Source: Paenibacillus sp. LHD-117 (GTDB taxonomy: Bacteria; Bacillota; Bacilli; Paenibacillales; Paenibacillaceae). From it: a stretch of DNA of 64,000 bases. The notes beneath the pieces are model-generated. The model searched no databases and was not told the DNA's origin. It worked only from the letters and a program-made list of their open reading frames with translations. Shown here one piece after another: positions 37,168 through 45,912 of this stretch. The position numbers and the translations under genes were made by a program. Location of the stretch: assembly GCF_030929555.1 (NCBI RefSeq), contig NZ_JAVFVT010000003.1, positions 124,001-188,000 of the forward strand, written 5' to 3'. The stretch's first letter is position 1, and every line of letters begins with the position of its first letter.

Positions 37168-39279
37168 TTGACAATCCAATATAATGAGCAGCATCGCATA
37201 TTCGCAATACAAACGAATCAAACTTCTTATATTTTCGGAGTAAACGGGAAAGGAAGACTCCAGCATCTATATTGGGGTTCTTCCCTGGATCCGGAAGATT
37301 GCGCCCCATTGCTTCGGACCTGGTCGCATAGCTCCTTCGATATGGAGATAGAGCGAATTCTGGAAGAGTATAGCTTCTGGGGCGATCTGGTCTATACCGA
37401 GCCGTCTCTAAAGGTGTCGTGGCATGACGGCGTTCGGGATCTCTCGATGAAGGTTGCGGAACATCGCATCGTGGAACAAGACGGACAAGAAAAGCTGGTG
37501 ATTACACTGCAAGACGAGGCGTATCCGTTAGAAACGCATTTATCTTATACGGTGATCCCCGAGCTTGACCTAATCGTACGTTCCGCGAAAATCGTGAACA
37601 CAGGCTCGCATGACGTCATCCTGGAAAACACGCAATCGGCATCATGGTCGATTCCTTATTTGCCAGATTACCGATTGACGCATGTGACGGGGAAATGGTC
37701 GGGTGAATTCCAGCTTCGCAATACGATATTATCCGAAGGGAAGAAAGTGCTGGAATCCAGAAGAGGATTTACAGATAGCCATGCGAATCCATGGTTCGCG
37801 GTCGATAACGGATACGCAACCGAAGATAGCGGGGACGTATGGTTCGGTGCCCTCGCATGGAGCGGAAACTGGAAAATTACAGCGGAGAAGACGGCGTTCA
37901 ATCAAGTCAAGGTGACCGGCGGAATCAACGACTTTGATAGCGAGTGGACGTTGGGAGCGGGTGAAAGCTTCGAAACCCCGACGTTTGTTGGCGGTTATAC
38001 AGCAGGCGGATTTGGCGAAATGAGCCGTCATCTGCATCAATATCAATATGACTATGTCATTCCGAGTCAAGAACCAAGAAAGGTGCTTTACAATTCTTGG
38101 GAGGCGACTTATTTCGATGTGAATGCCCAGGATCAGATGGCCTTGGCGGAAAGGGCGGCCAGATTAGGCGTAGAGCTGTTCGTTGTCGATGATGGCTGGT
38201 TTGGAGAGCGGAATCATGATCGCGCAGGTCTTGGCGACTGGTTCGTGAATCGGGAGAAATTCCCTAATGGCCTCGAGGAATTAATTCAGAAGGTTCATAA
38301 TCTTGGGATGGGATTCGGAATATGGGTAGAGCCGGAATCGGTAAATCCGGACAGCGACTTGTACCGTCAGCATCCGGACTGGGTCTACCATTTCCCTACA
38401 CGCGGACGGACGGAATTGCGTAATCAATTGCTGCTGAATATTACTAAACCGGAAGTGAAGAGCTATATTCTACAATTTATGACCGAACTCTTATCGAAGC
38501 ACGACATCGCATTTATTAAATGGGATATGAACCGGACCATTACGCAGCCGGGGATGAAGGATCATCCCTTGCAGCGACAGAAGGAAGTTTGGATTCGGCA
38601 TGCGCACACCTTATATGAAATATGGGCGGAGCTTCGGGAACGATTCCCGCATGTCGCATTCGAGACTTGCGCGGGCGGTGGATCGCGAATTGACCTCGGT
38701 ATTCTTCGTTATGCGGATCAGACGTGGCCAAGCGACAATACGGACGCATTCGATCGTTTAAGTATTCAGGAAGGATTCTCGTATGTCTATGCGCCGAAGC
38801 TAATGACCTGTTGGGTAACGGAAGCCATCAGCGGGATGAACAAGCGCACAACCTCGCTGCAATACCGGTTCCATAGCGCAATGATGGGGACGCTCGGGAT
38901 TGGTTCGAACTTGAACGAATGGAGCGACGAGCTTATTGATGAGTCGGCGGGTTACGTGAGGCAATACAAGGAGATCCGTCCCCTGGTGCAATACGGTCAT
39001 CAATACCGTCTAGATACGCTGAAGAAGCAAGGAGTCGCAGCCGTACAGTATGTGAACAAAGAGGCGTCAGAGACCGTGGTATTCGCCTTCCTTCATTCGC
39101 AGCGGCTGGGCGAGCCGCTGCCTCGTCTCCGCCTGCGGGGGCTTCAACCGGACAAGATGTATGCAATCGAGCAGCTTCCAGGGGCGTGGACAGGCAAAGC
39201 AATGATGAACATTGGGATCGAGCTGCCGTTGCGCGGCGATTTGGATAGTCTCATGTATCGTATCCGGGAACAGGAGTAA
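37168..39279 (+). CDS. alpha-galactosidase, GH36
   Basis: Cytoplasmic GH36 enzyme of 703 residues. N-terminal beta-supersandwich (about 1-320), (beta/alpha)8 barrel with GWFGERN and GFGIWVEPE, nucleophile Asp453 in IKWDMNR and acid/base Asp523 in WPSDNTD, CAGGGSRID between them. Releases terminal alpha-galactose from raffinose- or galactomannan-type oligosaccharides. I choose TTG at 37168 because AGAAGGTG lies 6 nt upstream; the in-frame GTG at 37159 is inside that site. Last gene of the operon. Confidence 0.95.
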   Translation: MTIQYNEQHRIFAIQTNQTSYIFGVNGKGRLQHLYWGSSLDPEDCAPLLRTWSHSSFDMEIERILEEYSFWGDLVYTEPSLKVSWHDGVRDLSMKVAEHRIVEQDGQEKLVITLQDEAYPLETHLSYTVIPELDLIVRSAKIVNTGSHDVILENTQSASWSIPYLPDYRLTHVTGKWSGEFQLRNTILSEGKKVLESRRGFTDSHANPWFAVDNGYATEDSGDVWFGALAWSGNWKITAEKTAFNQVKVTGGINDFDSEWTLGAGESFETPTFVGGYTAGGFGEMSRHLHQYQYDYVIPSQEPRKVLYNSWEATYFDVNAQDQMALAERAARLGVELFVVDDGWFGERNHDRAGLGDWFVNREKFPNGLEELIQKVHNLGMGFGIWVEPESVNPDSDLYRQHPDWVYHFPTRGRTELRNQLLLNITKPEVKSYILQFMTELLSKHDIAFIKWDMNRTITQPGMKDHPLQRQKEVWIRHAHTLYEIWAELRERFPHVAFETCAGGGSRIDLGILRYADQTWPSDNTDAFDRLSIQEGFSYVYAPKLMTCWVTEAISGMNKRTTSLQYRFHSAMMGTLGIGSNLNEWSDELIDESAGYVRQYKEIRPLVQYGHQYRLDTLKKQGVAAVQYVNKEASETVVFAFLHSQRLGEPLPRLRLRGLQPDKMYAIEQLPGAWTGKAMMNIGIELPLRGDLDSLMYRIREQE

Positions 39280-39295
39280 GGGAGTATCTTCCATT

Positions 39296-39314
39296 GGGGA
39301 CGAACTTCGTCCCC
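39296..39314. terminator. GGGGACGAA hairpin at operon end
   Basis: GGGGACGAACTTCGTCCCC is a near-perfect palindrome 16 bp after the GH36 stop, between convergent genes. The same hairpin plus flanking CCATCC... GATNAGATC sequence recurs at 56306-56352. Confidence 0.6.
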
Positions 39315-39350
39315 AACCATCCTACGCCCGTCCGATTAGATCAGAGGATT

Positions 39351-40253
39351 TCATGCGTTTATTACCCTCAGGCGCTTAATATCTTGAATTGGTGAAAAAC
39401 CAAACATTCGGGAATATTCGCGGCTGAATTGCGACGAACTTTCATAGCCTACCCGATATGCGACATCCGCGGCATCTGTTGACTCGGATAATAACAGGCG
39501 CCGCGCTTCCTGCAGTCTCAGTTGTTTTTGGTACTGAATAGGGCTCATAGCGGTTACCTCTTTAAAATGCCTGTGTAGCGAAGAAACACTCATATTCGCT
39601 AATTCCGCAAGCTCCTCAATCCGAAAAGAACTATCATAGTTATTCATGATATGTTTGATAACGTCTTTGATTTGTTTGGCGCTGTTTCCATCTAGTACAA
39701 TTTGCTCCAGTGCAACCCCATGCTGCCCTTCCAGAACCCTATAGAGAATTTCCTTCGTGAACAGAGGAGCAAGTACCGGGATATCTTTAGGATGATCTAG
39801 CAAACGAGTTAACCTGATTACAGCATCCAACAAAGATAATTCCATCCGGCTGACAAACATACCTCGCTTAGTGTTTTCTTTCGGGCCAACTCGTATTTCA
39901 GAATCGCTTAAAATCTCTAGGATTTGACTCGGGGTAAATTCAAGCTTGAGAGACAAATACGGAACTTGGGAAGAGGCTTCCATGACTTGGCCGGTAACCG
40001 GCAAGTCAACGGATGCAACAAGGTAATCGGCAGGACCGTATCTAAAGCGCTCCTGTCCCAGCAATACCTCCTTCAAGCCCTGAACGACCATGCAAAAGGA
40101 AGGAATGTAAACTCCAAAATTTGATCCAGTAACATCAGATCGACGTGTGAAAAATAATGACGGAATTGCAGTCGCGTGAACACCGTCCCGGCTTGAATAT
40201 CGCTCAATGAGTTTGGCAAGCTCCTCCTGCTGTTTATCTATTCGTTCAGACAT
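39351..40253 (-). CDS. AraC-family regulator (AraC_N type)
   Basis: 300 residues. The N-terminal AraC_N cupin-like domain (about 15-190) contains the family feature FCMVVQGLKEVLLG. The C-terminal double HTH (about 200-298) has IEELAELANMSVSSLHRHFKEVTAMSPIQYQ and VGYESSSQFSREYSRMFG. AAGGAGG precedes the ATG. Divergent from the SDR oxidoreductase, a common pairing for this subfamily, so it likely controls that gene in response to a small metabolite or stress. Confidence 0.92.
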   Translation of the reverse strand: MSERIDKQQEELAKLIERYSSRDGVHATAIPSLFFTRRSDVTGSNFGVYIPSFCMVVQGLKEVLLGQERFRYGPADYLVASVDLPVTGQVMEASSQVPYLSLKLEFTPSQILEILSDSEIRVGPKENTKRGMFVSRMELSLLDAVIRLTRLLDHPKDIPVLAPLFTKEILYRVLEGQHGVALEQIVLDGNSAKQIKDVIKHIMNNYDSSFRIEELAELANMSVSSLHRHFKEVTAMSPIQYQKQLRLQEARRLLLSESTDAADVAYRVGYESSSQFSREYSRMFGFSPIQDIKRLRVINA

Positions 40254-40450
40254 AAGATCCTCCTTGTTCCTTCATCCTTGATAGTTCCATCATAATTTAT
40301 ATTCGTACGTAACGTAAATGACTGTGCGAGTATTAGGCAATCATTTGAGAAGAATGGGATACCGATCGCCTTTTCATCTATTGCATAATAAGGATGCCTA
40401 AGCTGATCCATATTAGAGGTCAGTATGCCAATGTAAAGGGGAAGATTAGA

Positions 40451-41248
40451 ATGGATAATCAGAGGAAATATACAGTTATTACAGGAGCAAGCTCCGGTAT
40501 AGGTTACGCGACAGCTAAAGCTTTCGCAAAACGCAAGAAAAATATCGTACTTGTTGCCCGTCGCGAAAACAATCTGAATGAACTGAAAAGAGAAATCTTG
40601 CAGGATAACCCTGAGCTGGATATTGTGGTAAAAGCAGTTGATGTATCCGTCATTCAAAACGCCCATCAACTTTATCGAGAGTTAGATCAATATCAAATCG
40701 AAACATGGATTAATAATGCAGGTTTCGGTAGTTATGACACTGTTTCTGGTCAAGATTTGGAAAAGATTGAAACATTGCTGCGCCTGAACGTGGAAGCCCT
40801 CACTATATTTTCGTTCTTGTATGTGCGTGATTATAGAGACGTGGATGGTACACAATTAATCAATATCTCTTCAGCTGGCGGATACACAATCGTGCCAACG
40901 GCCGTTACCTACTGTGCTTCCAAGTTTTTTGTCAGTGCGTTTACCGAGGGGTTGACCCATGAACTGAAAGCCGCCAATGCCAAATTACAAGCTAAAGTTT
41001 TGGCGCCGGCGGCAACCAAAACCGAATTTGGAAAAGTCGCAAACCATACGAGCGAGTATGACTATGACAAAATTTTTACTTCCTATCATACAAGCGATGA
41101 AATGGCCAATTTTCTCTTGCAGCTTTACGATAGCAACATGACAGTTGGCATAGTTGACAGAGAAACCTTTGAATTCAAACTTAGTGAACCGCTTTTTGAA
41201 TATGCAGGCAATTCTAAGAATAACCAAAAAGTCCAACCGAAAGATTAA
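40451..41248 (+). CDS. short-chain dehydrogenase/reductase
   Basis: 265-residue NAD(P)-dependent oxidoreductase. Rossmann motif TGASSGIG at about residue 12 and active-site YCASK at about residue 155, preceded by the catalytic Ser in ISSAGG. NNAGFG is the structural NNAG motif. The start at 40451 follows AAAGGGG; the longer frame from 40394 is not preferred. Substrate unknown; the divergent AraC_N gene is its probable regulator. Confidence 0.92.
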   Translation: MDNQRKYTVITGASSGIGYATAKAFAKRKKNIVLVARRENNLNELKREILQDNPELDIVVKAVDVSVIQNAHQLYRELDQYQIETWINNAGFGSYDTVSGQDLEKIETLLRLNVEALTIFSFLYVRDYRDVDGTQLINISSAGGYTIVPTAVTYCASKFFVSAFTEGLTHELKAANAKLQAKVLAPAATKTEFGKVANHTSEYDYDKIFTSYHTSDEMANFLLQLYDSNMTVGIVDRETFEFKLSEPLFEYAGNSKNNQKVQPKD

Positions 41249-41270
41249 AACAGCATATTGTTATCTTCAT

Positions 41271-41299
41271 TTGACAACAGTGTATAGGTGCTTTACACT
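41271..41299 (+). promoter_or_regulatory. promoter of the MarR gene
   Basis: TTGACA (41271-41276), 17-bp spacer, TACACT (41294-41299). Only 7 bp separate the -10 from the first ATG. Confidence 0.7.
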
Positions 41300-41306
41300 T
41301 CTTTGT

Positions 41307-41765
41307 ATGATGAATAATGATGAGCTTTCAAAAGAGAGAATTAGCAATGCCCTTTTGGATGTTTTTAAAACGTACTCAAAACTGGACAGGAAAAATAAGG
41401 ATTATGGAGTCGGCGAGCCGCTGTTTCATTCCGAGATTCATACCCTTAACGAAATAAGAGAACATGAAGGCATCCATATTACAGCACTGGCAGAACGTTG
41501 TGGAGTAACCAAAGGCGCGGTGTCTCAAGTTCTAAAAAAGCTCGAACAGAAAGGGTTAGTCACCAAAGAAAAGGATGATCGCAATCAATCAAGGTTAATT
41601 CTGAAGGTAACCGCTAAAGGTGAAATTGCTTATGCCCGTCATTTGGAATACCAAGACAATTTCAAAAAAATGGTTGTAGAAATATTAAGTGATGCTCCTC
41701 ACGATAAGGTGAGATTCACCAAAGATTTTTTAATAAAGATAGAAGAACAATTGCACCAATGGTGA
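41307..41765 (+). CDS. MarR-family transcriptional regulator
   Basis: 152 residues with a winged helix (ITALAERCGVTKGAVSQVLKKLEQKGLVTKEKDDRNQSR). Start is ATG 41307 or 41310; no ribosome site precedes it and the promoter -10 lies 7 bp upstream, so the mRNA may be leaderless. The frame extends further upstream into the SDR gene but with no support. It probably controls the DoxX-like gene 76 bp downstream. Confidence 0.88.
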   Translation: MMNNDELSKERISNALLDVFKTYSKLDRKNKDYGVGEPLFHSEIHTLNEIREHEGIHITALAERCGVTKGAVSQVLKKLEQKGLVTKEKDDRNQSRLILKVTAKGEIAYARHLEYQDNFKKMVVEILSDAPHDKVRFTKDFLIKIEEQLHQW

Positions 41766-41841
41766 TGCATCTTCATATTTTTTTATGCAATGTGTTTAGT
41801 ATCTATACACATTGATAACCAATCATGACGGAGGTAATTCT

Positions 41842-42117
41842 ATGGAACCCCTTATTGTACTTGTTGTCGTCACGCTTGCCATTCTCGGTGCAGGAGCTGC
41901 GGGGGTAAGACATTTACGCTCATGGCCCGTTGCGCTGCGAGGCGGGCTGGCTGCCATGTTTATGTTGACTGGCTCGGTTCACTTCATATGGATGCGGGAA
42001 GAGCTCATCGGAAGTCCGGAGGATGCATTGATTCCCCGCACCTTGATGCAAATCGTCTTCCTGTCTGCGAGTCTTGCAATATTGATATCCTGCCTCCGTC
42101 ATCGATCTGTGCGTTGA
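41842..42117 (+). CDS. DoxX-like membrane protein, internally shortened
   Basis: 91 residues with about three hydrophobic segments (MEPLIVLVVVTLAIL..., GGLAAMFMLTGSVHFI, TLMQIVFLSASLAILIS). The N-terminal and C-terminal ends resemble a DoxX-type protein of about 130-140 residues, but the middle helices are missing: MREELI jumps to LIPRTLMQ. GGAGG precedes the ATG at 41842. This looks like an in-frame deletion; the product may be non-functional. Confidence 0.6.
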   Translation: MEPLIVLVVVTLAILGAGAAGVRHLRSWPVALRGGLAAMFMLTGSVHFIWMREELIGSPEDALIPRTLMQIVFLSASLAILISCLRHRSVR

Positions 42118-42136
42118 AGTGTTCTCTTATAGCGAC

Positions 42137-42169
42137 AAAAAACCATTTCGGACGAAGTGGTTTTTTTTG
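42137..42169 (+). terminator. intrinsic terminator
   Basis: CCATTTCG / CGAAGTGG stem (one G-T pair) flanked by A6 and followed by eight T residues. Confidence 0.85.
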
Positions 42170-42229
42170 TTGAACGCCCAGCATGGGCGTCATCTCTAGG
42201 GTGAAAGGCTTACAACCGCCCTTAAGATC

Positions 42230-42260
42230 TTATAAGAACTTCTAAAAATCCAAGAAATTT
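42230..42260 (+). promoter_or_regulatory. probable YesN-type activator site / promoter element
   Basis: A 31-nt element starting TTATAAGAAC and ending AAGAAATTT recurs at 49341-49371 with 28 identical positions. It lies about 50 bp before the permease gene. Confidence 0.6.
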
Positions 42261-42312
42261 ATGTTGCTGCCTTCGTGCTAAGATATAGAAAAATAAAGAT
42301 TAGGTGATGACA

Positions 42313-43272
42313 ATGCAGACGAAAGTGGCAGCAGGCGCAGGTACACGCACCATTGGCTTCTCAAGCAGCTTGAAATCCTGGATAAAAACGATGCGCAGAT
42401 ATAAAACCATGTATCTGCTGTTACTCCCGGCGTTGATCTATTTTGCCGTCTTCAAGTACATCCCGATGGCCGGAATCGTGATCGCATTCAAAGATTACAA
42501 TATGGTTTTGGGGCTATGGGACAGCCCGTGGGCGGGACTCCGGAACTTCAAGGATTTCATTAATGGAGTTTATTTCTGGGATATTATGGAAAATACAATT
42601 GTCATCTCGTTGTATAAGCTGTTGTTCGGTTTCTCCGCACCCATCGTGCTGGCTTTGCTTCTGAATGAGGTGACGATCCAAAGGTTTAAGCGAATCGTGC
42701 AAACCATCACCTATTTGCCCCATTTCCTGTCCTGGGTAATTGTGTATGGACTTATGGTCGCTTTATTGGCTCCGGGCGACGGTCTGATCAATATGCTGCT
42801 AAAGGAAAACGGATGGAGTCCCGTTGCCTTCCTGACGGACCCAGCCTGGGCCAGAGCGGTAATCGTCATGTCGGATATTTGGAAAGACATCGGCTGGGGA
42901 GCTATCTTGTACCTGGCGGCATTGGCGGGAATCGACCCAAGCTTGTACGAAGCGGCCCGCATCGACGGCGCTTCCAAGTGGAGGCAGCTTTGGCACGTTA
43001 CGCTGCCCGGCATCCGGAGCGTCGTCATTCTGATGTTGATTTTGAAATTAAGCCATATTCTGGATGCAGGCTTTGACCAGATATTCATGTTCGCCAATAC
43101 CTTCAACCAGGAAAAGATCGACATTATCGATACCTGGGTTTACCGCGAAGGTTTGCAACGGCTGGAAATCGGTTTGGCGACCGCAGTCGGATTGTTTAAA
43201 TCCGTAGTCGGGTTTGGATTGGTATTGGTTGCAAACAAGCTTGCGAAGAAATTCGACGGGCAAATCTGGTGA
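42313..43272 (+). CDS. sugar ABC permease, LplB/YteP type
   Basis: 319 residues, six membrane segments, EAA loop LYEAARIDGASKWRQLW. Start ATG 42313 is preferred over GTG 42304 and ATG 42307 because AGGTG lies 6 nt before it. First gene of the second LplBC-SBP-YesMN locus. The element at 42230 is the likely control site. Substrate unknown. Confidence 0.92.
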   Translation: MQTKVAAGAGTRTIGFSSSLKSWIKTMRRYKTMYLLLLPALIYFAVFKYIPMAGIVIAFKDYNMVLGLWDSPWAGLRNFKDFINGVYFWDIMENTIVISLYKLLFGFSAPIVLALLLNEVTIQRFKRIVQTITYLPHFLSWVIVYGLMVALLAPGDGLINMLLKENGWSPVAFLTDPAWARAVIVMSDIWKDIGWGAILYLAALAGIDPSLYEAARIDGASKWRQLWHVTLPGIRSVVILMLILKLSHILDAGFDQIFMFANTFNQEKIDIIDTWVYREGLQRLEIGLATAVGLFKSVVGFGLVLVANKLAKKFDGQIW

Positions 43273-43284
43273 GGTGAGTTCTAG

Positions 43285-44154
43285 ATGATCAATTTGACTA
43301 TCGGTGAAAAAGCGGGACAAGTTTTTATTTACATCGTTCTGATTACTTTATCTGTGCTATGTCTGTTCCCTTTTCTATATGTGGTCGCGGTTTCTGTCAC
43401 CCCGGAATCTGAAGTATTAAGAAGAGGCGTCGTCATCATTCCCGAAAGCGTTACGTTAGCAGGTTATTTCGAAGTGTTCCGCTCCCACGGCATCGGACAG
43501 GCGTACAAGATTACCCTGTTTCGTACCATTGTCGGTACAGCGCTCAACTTGCTGTTTACGATTATTGCCGCATATCCGTTGTCCAAAAAATATTTGCCGG
43601 GTCGCAGCTCCTTCCTGCTGTTCATCGTCTTTACGATGATGTTCAGCGGAGGCTTGATCCCTTCCTACTTGGTGATCCGCTCCCTTGGCTTGCTGGATAC
43701 GCCCTGGGTTTTGATTATCCCGGGTTTGATCAGCGCATTCAATCTGGTGATCATCAAAGGTTTCTTCGAGCAGCTGCCTGCCGAAATAGAGGAATCGGCC
43801 CGGGTTGACGGGGCAAGCGAGCTTCAGTCGTTGTGGAAAATCATCTTGCCGCTCTCGATGCCCGTGCTGGCCACCATATCCTTGTTCTATGCGGTCGGAC
43901 ACTGGAACAGCTATTTCGACGCCATCGTGTTTATCAACGATACGGATTTGATGCCGCTTCAGGTGGTGCTGCGCAACATTCTGCTTAATGTCCAGGCGCA
44001 AAGCGCAGAAGTTCTGTCCGATATGGAGCGTGTCAGCACGATCGCCATGCAGATGGCCGCTGTTGTCGTTACAACGGTTCCGATCCTGATCGTTTATCCA
44101 TTTTTGCAGAAGCATTTTACCAAGGGCGTGCTTATGGGCTCCGTCAAGGGGTAA
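43285..44154 (+). CDS. sugar ABC permease, LplC/YtcP type
   Basis: 289 residues with six membrane helices, EAA loop EIEESARVDGASELQSLW, and the KGVLMGSVKG C-terminal signature. AGGTGAG before ATG. Closely resembles the permease at 2548 in layout and ending, so both loci use the same transporter subclass. Confidence 0.93.
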   Translation: MINLTIGEKAGQVFIYIVLITLSVLCLFPFLYVVAVSVTPESEVLRRGVVIIPESVTLAGYFEVFRSHGIGQAYKITLFRTIVGTALNLLFTIIAAYPLSKKYLPGRSSFLLFIVFTMMFSGGLIPSYLVIRSLGLLDTPWVLIIPGLISAFNLVIIKGFFEQLPAEIEESARVDGASELQSLWKIILPLSMPVLATISLFYAVGHWNSYFDAIVFINDTDLMPLQVVLRNILLNVQAQSAEVLSDMERVSTIAMQMAAVVVTTVPILIVYPFLQKHFTKGVLMGSVKG

Positions 44155-44224
44155 TAAGCGAATTCACTTCGATTGTCGCGGTTTAACCGTGGTAATAAAT
44201 TTATGAAAAAAAGGAGAGGTCAAC

Positions 44225-45820
44225 ATGCATAAAAGCAAGATCATGCTTCCCATCCTCGCATTAGCAGTTGGCATGGGAACGGTATTGTCAGGCTGCGGCA
44301 GCAAAGATGAGGTGAATCATCCTGCACCAACAACGACCGACTCGGTTAGTTCTCAGGACAACAAGTTTGAGGAGAAGTTGAAAATCACGATGTTCAATGC
44401 CGGCACCTTCAATGCGGGGGCTCCCTTGCCTCCAAAGGAAGAAGACATTCAGCGTCAGATGCTGGAGAAGGCGGTTAATATCGATCTGAACATGATCATT
44501 CCGCAAGCCGGCGAAGCGACGACCAAATTAAATACGCTTATCGCGGGCGGAGATATTCCGGACCTGATCTTCCTGAAGAGCCGGGCGGATCTTTCCCAAT
44601 ATTACGACCAGGGCATTCTGGCGGATCTGACCCCGTATCTGGATCAATACCCGGAATTGCAGAAGCGTTTCAGCGACACTTCTTGGGAAGCCATGAAGTA
44701 TAACGGCAAGACGATCGCTGTGCCGGGTTACGACAACGTGAACGGGATAATCAACGGCATGTTCATCCGGAACGATTGGCTGAAGAAGCTGAATTTGGAG
44801 ATCCCGACCACACATGAAGAACTCTTCGAAGTCATGAAAGCTTTTACCGAACAGGATCCTGATGGAAACGGGAAGAACGATACGTACGGTTTCATTGGAG
44901 GCATGAATAAGGAAGGCAACCTGCAAACCTACGGCTTCGATACCCTGATGTGGATGTTCGGCGTGAACCCTCCCGGAGCCATCGATGTGATAAACAATGA
45001 AGCGGTCCTCCTATTCACTGATCCGAAGATGAAAGAGGCTGTGAGCTACATTAACAAAATGATGGAAGCCAAGGTGGTGGATCCGGATTGGGTGTCGATG
45101 AATACGACTGATTTGCTGGACCAGAAGTTGTTCAAGGGTAAAGTCGGCGTCATGGTCCGGGATATCCGCAAGTTGGAGCCGGAGACTCAGAAGAGAATCG
45201 TTGAAGTCACTGGCGAAGAAGCGGAATGGATTGTGATTCCCCCGATGACGGGACCTTACGGCGATCAGATTCTGGAACGGAAAACATATCAGGGCAATTC
45301 CTGGGCCATTTCCGCCAAAGCGGACGAGGATAAGATCAACCGGGTCCTCTCCATGCTGGAATATGCGTTTACGGATGAAGAAGCGTATCCGCACTTCGCT
45401 TACGGCGTAAAAGGCGTTCAGTGGGACATCGTGGATGGCAAGGCGGATAACAAAAACAGCGAACTGCCCAAGGAAATCAAGGATCAATATACTTGGGTCG
45501 ACCATTATCGGTTCCCGCGCCGCGGAGACGATCCGGAATATTTCAGCTTCAAAGATCCGAAAACGATCGAAGCCTTTGCAAGCAACCAAAAGTATGTGTC
45601 GCCGACATTGCCGGGAGCAGCCTTGACGTCGGATCCGAACGATACGAAAGCTGCGGAGAGGGTGCGATATATTAACGAAACCTTGGTCAAATTCATGAGC
45701 GGACAGGAGCCGCTATCGAATTGGGATCACTATATTGAAACCTTGGAAGCCACGTTCGACCTGCAAAAATACAAGGAAAATGTAACCGAACAGCTGAAAT
45801 CAATTGGTTATATCAAGTAA
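44225..45820 (+). CDS. extracellular sugar-binding lipoprotein, LplA type
   Basis: 531 residues with a lipobox (VLSGC at about residue 23-24) and a bilobal SBP domain (LNTLIAGGDIPDLIFL, FIRNDWLKKLNLEIP, ADEDKINRVLSMLEYAF). AAGGAGAGG before ATG. Belongs to the 500-550-residue LplA/YtcQ class, serving the two permeases just upstream. Ligand not deducible. Confidence 0.93.
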   Translation: MHKSKIMLPILALAVGMGTVLSGCGSKDEVNHPAPTTTDSVSSQDNKFEEKLKITMFNAGTFNAGAPLPPKEEDIQRQMLEKAVNIDLNMIIPQAGEATTKLNTLIAGGDIPDLIFLKSRADLSQYYDQGILADLTPYLDQYPELQKRFSDTSWEAMKYNGKTIAVPGYDNVNGIINGMFIRNDWLKKLNLEIPTTHEELFEVMKAFTEQDPDGNGKNDTYGFIGGMNKEGNLQTYGFDTLMWMFGVNPPGAIDVINNEAVLLFTDPKMKEAVSYINKMMEAKVVDPDWVSMNTTDLLDQKLFKGKVGVMVRDIRKLEPETQKRIVEVTGEEAEWIVIPPMTGPYGDQILERKTYQGNSWAISAKADEDKINRVLSMLEYAFTDEEAYPHFAYGVKGVQWDIVDGKADNKNSELPKEIKDQYTWVDHYRFPRRGDDPEYFSFKDPKTIEAFASNQKYVSPTLPGAALTSDPNDTKAAERVRYINETLVKFMSGQEPLSNWDHYIETLEATFDLQKYKENVTEQLKSIGYIK

Positions 45821-45829
45821 ATCATTGAC

Positions 45830-45862
45830 GAGAGGGGCAAATAGGTATTGTCCCTCTCTTTG
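45830..45862 (+). terminator. terminator between SBP and kinase genes
   Basis: GAGAGGGGCA / TGTCCCTCTC stem, 9-nt loop, then TTTG. Probably partial, reducing expression of the regulators relative to the transporter. Confidence 0.7.
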
Positions 45863-45912
45863 TTGCATTCTGCTATACTAATGTCAATCATGCACGCAAG
45901 GGAAGATAGCCG

